Positions 44,556-51,382 of a stretch of 64,000 bases of DNA are shown here, piece by piece (position 1 is the stretch's first letter; each line of letters starts with the position of its first letter). The notes under the pieces were generated by a model, which saw nothing but the letters and a program-made list of their open reading frames with translations, was not told the DNA's origin and searched no databases. The stretch is taken from NCBI RefSeq assembly GCF_035918155.1, contig NZ_CP109327.1, forward strand, positions 5,828,001-5,892,000. The letters run 5' to 3'. Position numbers and translations under genes: made by a program. This DNA is from Streptomyces sp. NBC_01591 (GTDB taxonomy: Bacteria; Actinomycetota; Actinomycetes; Streptomycetales; Streptomycetaceae).

Positions 44556-45811
44556 CCCGGGCCAGGACACAGCTGCCCCCCGCCGTCCTCACCGTCCGCG
44601 CCGCCGCGGCCCTGCTCGCCGTCGCCGGGCTCGGCCACACCCTCTGGCACGGCATCCACGACCCCGGCCACGCCCTCGCCTTCGGAGTGCTCATCACCGT
44701 CGGCGAACTGGCCCGCTGGGGCGCGCTGCCCGGCGAACGCGAGCCCGCACCGCTCGGAGCCGCCGGAGCACTCGCGTACGCCCTCCTCGGCCGCAGCGGC
44801 GGCGAACCGACCGAGCACGGTGTTTTCCAGGTGATCGCCGTACTCGTCGCGGCACAGCTCGTCGCCTGTGTGCCCCATGTGGCGCGCGGCACGGGACCCG
44901 CACCGGACCGGGTGGCCCGCCGCATCCTGACCGTCACCTTCGCGGCCGTGTGCTTCCAGCCGCTCTACAACAGCGGCCGCAGCGCGAACTGGTCCGGCGA
45001 AGGCCCGTACTGCGTGCTCGTCCTGCTCCTGATCCTCGTCCTGACCGCCCTGTGCGACGCCGTGCTCGCGGCGCTGCTGCTGCGCTCGCACACCCGCCAC
45101 CCCTACCCGCCGCTCCTGAGGGACGAGCTGCGCGGGCTCAGCGGCATCGGGTCGGCGGTCTGCGCGACCGGGGTCGTGATGGCCCTCGGGGTGGCCGTCG
45201 CCGGGCTGTGGGCGCTGCCGGTGCTGTGCGTACCGCTGCTGCTGACCCACGTCTCCTTCCGCCGGTTCGTCGCCGTGCGCACCACCTACCGGCAGACCAT
45301 CGCCTCGCTCGCCAGGTCCACCGAGATCGCCGGATACACCCCGCACGGGCATGCCCGCAGGGTCGCGGTGCTCTGCCGGGCCGTCGGACGTGAGCTGGGG
45401 CTCTCCGGGAGCCGGCTGACCGTGCTGGAGCACGCCGCCCTGATGCACGACATCGGCCAGCTCTCGCTCGTCGACCCGGTCCCGGACGGGGCGACGGCCA
45501 CCCTGCCCGCCGCCGAGCAGCGCCGCATCGCGCTGCTCGGCGGGGCCGTGGTCCGGCAGACCGGGGTGGACACCGAGGTCGCCGTCGTCGTGGAACGGCA
45601 GGCCGACCCCTACCGCGAGCAGCCGTTGTCCGCCAGGATCGTCAGGGCCGTCAACGCATACGACGACCTGTGCGGGGAAAGTCTCATCGGGCCGCTGGGC
45701 GCGCTGGAACAACTCAGGCTCGGGACCGCTCACGACTATCAGCCCGAAGTCGTGGAATCACTGGCCAGGGTTCTCGCCCGGGGCGGTCTGACCCCGGTCC
45801 TGCCCGGGTAA
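44552..45811 (+). CDS. membrane protein with degenerate HD-GYP domain
   Basis: A 419-residue partner of the preceding gene: about six membrane helices, then an HD domain keeping HDIGQLSL near 300. The downstream GYP region is replaced by VVVERQADPYREQPL, so the HHE and GYP signatures are lost. This suggests a catalytically inactive, regulatory or heterodimer-forming partner. Translation is coupled to the upstream gene by a four-base overlap. AYDDLCG remains where intact proteins have ADxFDAM. Confidence 0.8.
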   Translation: MTRARTQLPPAVLTVRAAAALLAVAGLGHTLWHGIHDPGHALAFGVLITVGELARWGALPGEREPAPLGAAGALAYALLGRSGGEPTEHGVFQVIAVLVAAQLVACVPHVARGTGPAPDRVARRILTVTFAAVCFQPLYNSGRSANWSGEGPYCVLVLLLILVLTALCDAVLAALLLRSHTRHPYPPLLRDELRGLSGIGSAVCATGVVMALGVAVAGLWALPVLCVPLLLTHVSFRRFVAVRTTYRQTIASLARSTEIAGYTPHGHARRVAVLCRAVGRELGLSGSRLTVLEHAALMHDIGQLSLVDPVPDGATATLPAAEQRRIALLGGAVVRQTGVDTEVAVVVERQADPYREQPLSARIVRAVNAYDDLCGESLIGPLGALEQLRLGTAHDYQPEVVESLARVLARGGLTPVLPG

Positions 45812-45902
45812 CCCATGGGTAATGAGCGGGCGTCCGGCCCGGCATGGTTGGATGCGAAGAAGAGCGGAAAACGAGGGTGTCCAGTCGGGACAGGCGGGAA
45901 TC

Positions 45903-46895
45903 GTGAGGATCTTCGGGAAGGTACGGCATCGGCCCTCCGCCTCTTGGCGGCAGGCCACGGACCGCGCGTTCACGCTGATCGGCGACGGCCGGTACGAGGA
46001 CGCGGGTGCACTGCTGACACGTGCGGCGGACCTGGAACCCTGGCTCTCCGAGTCATGGTTCAACCTGGCGCTGCTGCACAAGTTCCGGCATGACTGGGAA
46101 CAGGCGAGAGCCGCCGGCCTGCGGGCCGTCGCGCTGCTCGACAAGGAATCCGGCGCTCCCGACTGGTGGAACGTCGGGATCGCCGCCACCGCGCTGCAGG
46201 ACTGGCCGCTGGCCCGCCGGGCCTGGCAGGCGTACGGCCTGAAGGTGCCGGGCGCCGGCCAGCACACCTCGGCGGCCAACAGCGAGCCGGTCGGTATGGA
46301 GCTGGGCAGCGCCGCGGTACGGCTGTCGCCGGAGGGCGAGGCCGAGGTCGTCTGGGGCCGCAGGCTCGATCCGGCCCGGATGGAGGTGCTCTCCATTCCG
46401 CTGCCGTCGTCCGGCCGCCGCTGGGGCGAGGTCGTCCTGCACGACGGGGTGCCGCACGGCGAGCGGGTCACCGCGGCCGGCCCCTCGTACCCCGTCTTCG
46501 ACGAGATCGAGCTGTGGGCGCCGTCCCCCGTGCCCACCTGGGTGGTGCTGCTCGAAGCGGCCACCGAGGCGGACCGGGACGCGCTGGAGCAGCTGGCGTC
46601 CGACGCCGGGTTCGCCGCCGAGGACTGGTCGTCCTCCGTACGGCTGCTCTGCCGGGCCTGCTCGGAGAGCCGGATGGAGAGCGACGAGGGCGACGGCGAG
46701 CACCTCGACCCGCACGACCACAGCGAGCCGGGGCATCCGGGCCCGCTGGGCCACCGCACCGCCGGTGAGCTGTGGGTGCCCGAGCGGGAGTGCGGGATAG
46801 CGGCACCGGCCGGGCTGGTGCGCGGGCTGCTGGACGGCTGGGTGGCGGACAGCCCGGACAGCCGCGAGTGGCGGGATCTCGAAGAAGTCTGCTGA
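45903..46895 (+). CDS. tetratricopeptide-repeat protein, function unknown
   Basis: A 330-residue cytoplasmic protein. Residues 15-110 form TPR-like helical pairs (AFTLIGDGRYEDAGALLTRAADLEP, NVGIAATALQDWPLARRAWQAYG). The remainder is a mixed alpha/beta region with VVWGRRLDPARMEVLSIPLP and an acidic, His-rich segment (DGEHLDPHDHSEPGHPG) near 285 that might bind metal. GTG 45903 begins the TPR region. An earlier in-frame ATG would add 27 unconserved residues. It lies 91 bases after the HD-GYP pair and 106 bases upstream of def. Confidence 0.75.
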   Translation: MRIFGKVRHRPSASWRQATDRAFTLIGDGRYEDAGALLTRAADLEPWLSESWFNLALLHKFRHDWEQARAAGLRAVALLDKESGAPDWWNVGIAATALQDWPLARRAWQAYGLKVPGAGQHTSAANSEPVGMELGSAAVRLSPEGEAEVVWGRRLDPARMEVLSIPLPSSGRRWGEVVLHDGVPHGERVTAAGPSYPVFDEIELWAPSPVPTWVVLLEAATEADRDALEQLASDAGFAAEDWSSSVRLLCRACSESRMESDEGDGEHLDPHDHSEPGHPGPLGHRTAGELWVPERECGIAAPAGLVRGLLDGWVADSPDSREWRDLEEVC

Positions 46896-47001
46896 CCGGT
46901 GCCCGTAGGCTGTACGGGCACCGGTCGCGGTGCACGGGCGCCCGGGCCCCGGAACTGTCGGATGACCGGGTTTCAGGTTTTCAGGAAGGCGTACGGCGGA
47001 C

Positions 47002-47640
47002 ATGGCGCAGCAGGAGACGGACGAGCAGATCAGCGTCGACGACGAGGGTTTCGTCGTGGACACCGAGGACTGTGAGGCGCGCGAGGCGGCATACCGCGAG
47101 CGCGGCACCTCCCGTCCGATCACGGTCGTGGGCAACCCGGTGCTCCACAAGGAGTGCAAGGACGTCACCGAGTTCGGCGACGAGCTGGGCCGGCTGATCG
47201 ACGACATGTTCGCGAGCCAGCGGACGGCGGAGGGCGTCGGCCTGGCCGCCAACCAGATCGGTGTCGACCTCAAGGTCTTCGTCTACGACTGCCCGGACGA
47301 CGAGGGCGTGCGGCACGTGGGCGCGGTCTGCAACCCGGTGCTCGACGAGCTGGCGCCCGAGGACCGGGTCCTGGACGACTCCAACGAGGGCTGCCTCTCC
47401 GTCCCGACGGCGTACGCCTCGCTGGCCCGCCCGGACTACGCGGTGGTCCGCGGACAGGACGCCAAGGGCAACCCGGTCAAGATCCGGGGCAACGGCTACT
47501 TCGCCCGCTGCCTCCAGCACGAGACGGACCACCTGTACGGCTACCTGTACATCGACCGGCTCTCGAAGCGGGACCGCAAGGACGCTCTGCGGCAGATGGC
47601 GGAGAACACGCCGCGCTACGAGATCGTGCCGAACGACTGA
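47002..47640 (+). CDS. def: peptide deformylase
   Basis: A 212-residue deformylase that removes the N-formyl group from nascent proteins. The three motifs are [10 protein letters not shown] (78-87), EGCLS (about 129-133, metal Cys) and QHETDHLYG (about 172-180, metal His and catalytic Glu). An acidic N-terminal extension of about 35 residues precedes the core. ATG 47002 follows CAGGAAGG. A strong terminator with T-run follows. Other deformylase paralogues are usual in Streptomyces, so essentiality cannot be inferred. Confidence 0.94.
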   Translation: MAQQETDEQISVDDEGFVVDTEDCEAREAAYRERGTSRPITVVGNPVLHKECKDVTEFGDELGRLIDDMFASQRTAEGVGLAANQIGVDLKVFVYDCPDDEGVRHVGAVCNPVLDELAPEDRVLDDSNEGCLSVPTAYASLARPDYAVVRGQDAKGNPVKIRGNGYFARCLQHETDHLYGYLYIDRLSKRDRKDALRQMAENTPRYEIVPND

Positions 47641-47657
47641 GCACGCCGCCGCTGTCG

Positions 47658-47704
47658 CCGATGGGCCCGGTCCTCCCGCGGGGAGGACCGGGCCCATCGG
47701 TTTT
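47658..47704 (+). terminator. rho-independent terminator of def
   Basis: A perfect 20-bp stem (47658-47677 with 47681-47700), a 3-base loop and a following TTTT form a classic intrinsic terminator 18 bases after the def stop. Confidence 0.9.
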
Positions 47705-47812
47705 CACTCCCGAATGGCCGTCAACTGCCATTAATCCGCGGGCAGTTGACGCGCGTCGACTCGTCCGACAGGCTCTCTCCCCATACCTCCGTCACGGTAG
47801 GGAGCCCCCCTC

Positions 47813-48550
47813 ATGCTCAGACGCACCGCACGACTCCTGCTCGGGCTTGTCATGACCATGGCCTTCGCCTTGGGCGGTGCCGTGGTGACCGCCGGCACCG
47901 CCCAGGCCGACGGCTGCTACACCTGGACCCGCACGATGGCCCCCGGCGCCACCGGCAACGACGTCGTCCAGCTCCAGATCCGGGTGGCCGGCTACCCCGG
48001 CTACAACTCCGTACTCGCCATCGACGGCTCCTACGGACCGGCCACCACCGCCGCCGTCAAGCGCTTCCAGGCCGCCTATGGCCTCGCCGCCGACGGAATC
48101 GCGGGCCCGGCCACCCAGGCCAAGATCTACGAGCTCCAGGACAACGACTGCACCCCGGCCCACTTCACGTACGCCGAGCTCAACCAGTGCAACTCGACCT
48201 GGGCGGGTGGTGCCGTCGCGGCCGGCACGGCCAAGGCCAACGCCCTGAGCACCATGTGGAAGCTGGAGGCGCTGCGGCACGCACTCGGTGACCAGTCCAT
48301 CCGGATCACCAGCGGGTTCCGTTCCCAGCCCTGCAACAGCGCGGTCGGCGGCGCGTCCAACAGCCGCCACATGTACGGCGACGCGGCCGACCTGGGTGCC
48401 GGACCGCACTCCCTGTGCACCTTCGCCAAGCAGGCCCGTTACCACGGCTTCAACGGGATCCTCGGCCCGGGCTACCCGGGTCACGGTGACCACGTCCACG
48501 TCAACCAGGGCCCCAGCCACTACTGGTCGGCGCCGAACTGCGGCGTCTGA
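47813..48550 (+). CDS. secreted M15 D-Ala-D-Ala peptidase with peptidoglycan-binding domain
   Basis: A 245-residue secreted protein: a signal peptide of about 32 residues ending AGTAQA, a PG_binding_1 domain (VVQLQIRVAGYPG, SYGPATTAAVKRFQAAYGLAADG, about 50-100) and a C-terminal M15A zinc peptidase domain. The zinc ligands are in SRHMYGDAADLG near 186 and GHGDHVHV near 224. This is the architecture of the Streptomyces zinc D-Ala-D-Ala carboxypeptidase. It should act in the cell wall. The ATG at 47813 fits the signal peptide. A strong terminator follows. Confidence 0.9.
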   Translation: MLRRTARLLLGLVMTMAFALGGAVVTAGTAQADGCYTWTRTMAPGATGNDVVQLQIRVAGYPGYNSVLAIDGSYGPATTAAVKRFQAAYGLAADGIAGPATQAKIYELQDNDCTPAHFTYAELNQCNSTWAGGAVAAGTAKANALSTMWKLEALRHALGDQSIRITSGFRSQPCNSAVGGASNSRHMYGDAADLGAGPHSLCTFAKQARYHGFNGILGPGYPGHGDHVHVNQGPSHYWSAPNCGV

Positions 48551-48558
48551 CACACGGG

Positions 48559-48600
48559 GGCCCCGTACGCCGGTTCTGTCCGGAACCGGCGTACGGGGCC
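48559..48600. terminator. terminator between the M15 gene and the GH20 remnant
   Basis: A perfect 18-bp stem (48559-48576 with 48583-48600) with a 6-base loop starts 8 bases after the M15 stop. The following TTCC is only mildly T-rich. Confidence 0.82.
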
Positions 48601-48632
48601 CTTCCTCGTGGCGCGTCAGGCGGCCGTCGCCG

Positions 48633-48971
48633 TCAGCCGCCCGGGTCCTGGCGCAGCACGACATCGCCGGCCCGGGCCGCCGCGTGACCCCATGAAACCG
48701 AGGCCCTTCCGGTGGCCGGCTCGCCGGCGAAACGGCGCGCGTCGGCGGTCGTACGGCTGTCGCGCACCCCGTCCAGCACGATCCGCGCCCGGTCGGCCAG
48801 CGTGAACTCGCCCTCCCCGGGCTGCCACTGCCGCAGCGAGGGCAGCACTTCGGGCGGGGGCGCGGCGGAGGCGGTGTCCTCGGCCCAGGCGCTCTGCCAG
48901 GGCAGCAGCGCGGCGGTGAGCGAGGCCACCACGGCCCCGATGGTCCTTCGTCCTGTCATCCGCATGTCCAT
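48633..48971 (-). pseudogene. truncated GH20 beta-N-acetylhexosaminidase remnant
   Basis: A 112-residue ORF with a signal peptide (VVASLTAALLPWQSAWA) followed by the first part of a GH20 N-terminal domain: LPSLRQWQPGEGEFTLADRARIVLD and then AGDVVLRQDPGG before the stop. Full-length family members have about 500 or more residues with a catalytic barrel. That part is entirely missing here, and only 82 bases separate the stop from the M15 gene. I infer a 3' deletion of an old chitin- or GlcNAc-releasing enzyme gene. It might also be a short secreted protein in its own right. Confidence 0.6.
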
Positions 48972-49081
48972 GCCGATGACCCTCTCGGGTCGGTCGGGCC
49001 GCGGTCCATGGACAGGTGTGGCGAGCGGTTGGTCGATTGATCCGACGTCAGATCTGTTGCGGATGTGGATGAGGGTGTGGA

Positions 49082-50056
49082 TCAGGCTACTTCGATCACT
49101 GCGCCAGGGCCGCGGAAGGTGCGGCGGTACGCGTTCGGCGTGGTGCCCAAGGAGCGTACGAACTGGTGGCGCAGTGCGGCGGCGGTCCCGAAGCCGGTGC
49201 GCCCGGCGATCGTGTCCACCGTTTCATCGGATGTCTCCAACAGGTGTTGCGCCAGCAGCACCCGCTGGCGCAACAGCCAGCGGTACGGGGTGGTGCCCGT
49301 CTCCTGCTGGAAGCGGCGGGCGAAGGTCCGCGGTGACATGTGCGCCTGGGCGGCGAGCTGCTCGACGGTCATCTCCTGGTCGAGGTGGCGCTCCATCCAG
49401 ACGAGCGTCTCGCCGACGGTGTCGCAGGGGGTGCGGGGCAGCGGCCGCTCGATGTACTGGGCCTGGCCGCCGTCCCGGTGCGGCGGCACCACCATGCGGC
49501 GGGCGATCGCGTTGGCGGCATCGGGGCCGTACGCCTGCCGGACCAGGTGCAGACAGGCGTCGATCCCGGCCGCCGTGCCCGCCGAGGTGATGACCTGGCC
49601 CTCGTCCACGTACAGCACATCGGGCTCGACGACGGCCCGCGGGAAGCGGCGGGCCAGCTCCGGGGCGTGGCGCCAGTGGGTGGTACAGCGGCGCCCGTCC
49701 AGCAGTCCGGCCGCGCCGAGCACGTACGCGCCGGAGCAGACGCTCATCACCCGGGCGCCCCGGTCCACGGCCCGGCGCAGCGCGTCGAGGACCTCCTCGG
49801 GGTACTCCCGGTCCATGAAGTGGCTGCCGGCCGGCACGGCGATGAGGTCGGCCTCGTCCAGGCGGTCGAGGCCGTGCGGCGTACTGATGGTGAAGCCGGC
49901 ATGGGTCCGCAGCACCGGGCCCTCGGCGGAGACCACGGCGAAGTCGTGGACCGGCAGGCCCTGGTCGCTGCGGTCGAGGCCGAAGACCTCGCACAGCACG
50001 CCCAGTTCGAAGGGGTGGACCTCGTCGAGCAGCAGAGCGGCGACATTTTTCAGCAT
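49082..50056 (-). CDS. GlxA/AraC-type transcriptional regulator, NrdS candidate
   Basis: A 324-residue regulator with an N-terminal DJ-1/PfpI-like domain (VHPFELGVLCEVFGL, VMSVCSGAYVLGAAGLL, about 1-190) and a C-terminal AraC helix-turn-helix pair (MTVEQLAAQAHMSPRTFARRFQQETG, about 225-315). ATG 50056 gives the family start MLKNVAALLLDE. In S. coelicolor an AraC-like gene, nrdS, is the third gene of nrdABS. Here the regulator lies 300 bases downstream of nrdB on the same strand, but a hairpin and a small opposite-strand ORF intervene. Co-transcription is therefore uncertain. Confidence 0.82.
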   Translation of the reverse strand: MLKNVAALLLDEVHPFELGVLCEVFGLDRSDQGLPVHDFAVVSAEGPVLRTHAGFTISTPHGLDRLDEADLIAVPAGSHFMDREYPEEVLDALRRAVDRGARVMSVCSGAYVLGAAGLLDGRRCTTHWRHAPELARRFPRAVVEPDVLYVDEGQVITSAGTAAGIDACLHLVRQAYGPDAANAIARRMVVPPHRDGGQAQYIERPLPRTPCDTVGETLVWMERHLDQEMTVEQLAAQAHMSPRTFARRFQQETGTTPYRWLLRQRVLLAQHLLETSDETVDTIAGRTGFGTAAALRHQFVRSLGTTPNAYRRTFRGPGAVIEVA

Positions 50057-50139
50057 GGAACCAGTGTGGCAGTAATTCGATGTTCCATGACAGTCCTGCC
50101 ACTGCCGCAATCCGTCCGCGCGGACGAGAGTAGAGCCAT

Positions 50140-50350
50140 GAACACATTCCAGAACGTCCTGGGCATAGCCGCACTTATCGCTCTCGTCCTGCTGCCCGCC
50201 CTCGTCGGACTCGCCCGCGAGCGCCGCATCGACCGCGAGCTCCGCGCCGCGGAACGGGCCCGGAGCGACGGACCCCCGGAAACGGCGAGCGCCGCGCAGC
50301 CCGTCACGGCTGCGCGGCGCCCCTGCCTCAGAAGCTGGGCCAGGATCTAG
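50140..50350 (+). CDS. small putative membrane protein opposite the nrdB-regulator gap
   Basis: A 70-residue ORF from ATG 50140 has a hydrophobic helix near residues 6-25 (NVLGIAALIALVLLPALVGLA) followed by a charged, Arg- and Glu-rich tail. It is divergent from the AraC-type regulator and convergent with nrdB, ending 12 bases from the nrdB stop. The last third of the ORF overlaps a 13-bp hairpin that looks like a terminator, so the true product may be shorter or absent. No function is recognised. Confidence 0.45.
50289..50320 (-). terminator. hairpin downstream of nrdB
   Basis: A perfect 13-bp stem (50289-50301 with 50308-50320) with a 6-base loop lies 43 bases past the nrdB stop on the minus strand. 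It lacks a T-run. It would partly or fully end the nrdAB transcript before the AraC-type gene. Confidence 0.6.
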
Positions 50351-50362
50351 CGCCCCTCGGTC

Positions 50363-51382
50363 CTAGAAGTCGTCGTCGAAGGCGACCGAGCCCTCCACCG
50401 CCACCTGGTACGCGGACGGCCGGCGCTCGAAGAAGTTCGTCAGCTCCTGCACGCCCTGGAGCTCCATGAACGAGAACGGGTTCTCGGAGCCGTAGACCGC
50501 CGGGAAGCCCAGCCGGGTGAGCCGCTGGTCGGCGACGCACTCCAGGTACTGCCGCATCGACTCGGTGTTCATGCCGGGCAGCCCGTCACCGCACAGATCA
50601 CGGCCGAACTGCAGCTCCGCGGCCACGGCCTCCTTCAGCATGTCGGTGACCTGCTGCTGGAGCTCGTCGTCGAAGAGATCCGGCTCCTCCTTGCGGACGG
50701 TGTCCACGACCTCGAACGCGAAGTTCATGTGCATCGTCTCGTCACGGAACACCCAGTTGGTGCCCGTGGCGAGACCGTGCAGCAGACCCCGCGAGCGGAA
50801 CCAGTAGACGTACGCGAACGCGCCGTAGAAGAACAGCCCCTCGATGCACGCCGCGAAGCAGATCAGGTTCAGCAGGAAACGGCGGCGGTCGGCCTTCGTC
50901 TCCAGGCGCTCGATCTTCTCGACCGAGTCCATCCACTTGAAGCAGAACTGCGCCTTCTCGCGGATCGAGGGAATCTCCTCGACCGCGTCGAACGCCGCCG
51001 CGCGGTCCTCCGGGTCGGGCAGGTACGTGTCCAGCAGCGTCAGATAGAACTGGACGTGCACGGCCTCCTCGAAGAGCTGCCGCGACAGATACAGCCGCGC
51101 CTCGGGGGAGTTGATGTGCTTGTACAGCGTCAGCACGAGGTTGTTGGAGACGATCGAGTCACCCGTCGCGAAGAACGCGACCAGCCGGCCGATCATGTGC
51201 TGCTCACCGGGGGACAGCTTGGCGAGGTCGGCGACGTCGGAGTGCAGGTCGACCTCCTCCACCGTCCAGGTGTTCTTGATCGCGTCGCGATAGCGCTCGT
51301 AGAAGTCCGGGTAGCGCATCGGCCGCAGGGTCAGCTCGAAGCCCGGGTCCAGCAGGTTCTTGTCGGAGTTGGTGGAGCTCAT
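50363..51382 (-). CDS. nrdB: class I ribonucleotide reductase small subunit
   Basis: A 339-residue metal-cofactor subunit that generates the radical for NrdA. Metal ligands sit in the helices FFATGDSIVSNNLV, QLFEEAVHVQFY, FAACIEGLFFYGAF and FRDETMHMNFAFE. The C-terminal tail (YQVAVEGSVAFDDDF) is the peptide that docks with NrdA. ATG 51382 shares one base with the nrdA stop (TAATG), so translation is coupled. The frame is open upstream inside nrdA, but that extension is rejected. Confidence 0.94.
   Translation of the reverse strand: MSSTNSDKNLLDPGFELTLRPMRYPDFYERYRDAIKNTWTVEEVDLHSDVADLAKLSPGEQHMIGRLVAFFATGDSIVSNNLVLTLYKHINSPEARLYLSRQLFEEAVHVQFYLTLLDTYLPDPEDRAAAFDAVEEIPSIREKAQFCFKWMDSVEKIERLETKADRRRFLLNLICFAACIEGLFFYGAFAYVYWFRSRGLLHGLATGTNWVFRDETMHMNFAFEVVDTVRKEEPDLFDDELQQQVTDMLKEAVAAELQFGRDLCGDGLPGMNTESMRQYLECVADQRLTRLGFPAVYGSENPFSFMELQGVQELTNFFERRPSAYQVAVEGSVAFDDDF

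Noticed and set aside
45892..45925. Third SigR promoter (GGGAAT near the TPR gene start)
   Set aside because: No GTT occurs at 18 or 19 bases downstream, and the element overlaps the translation start.
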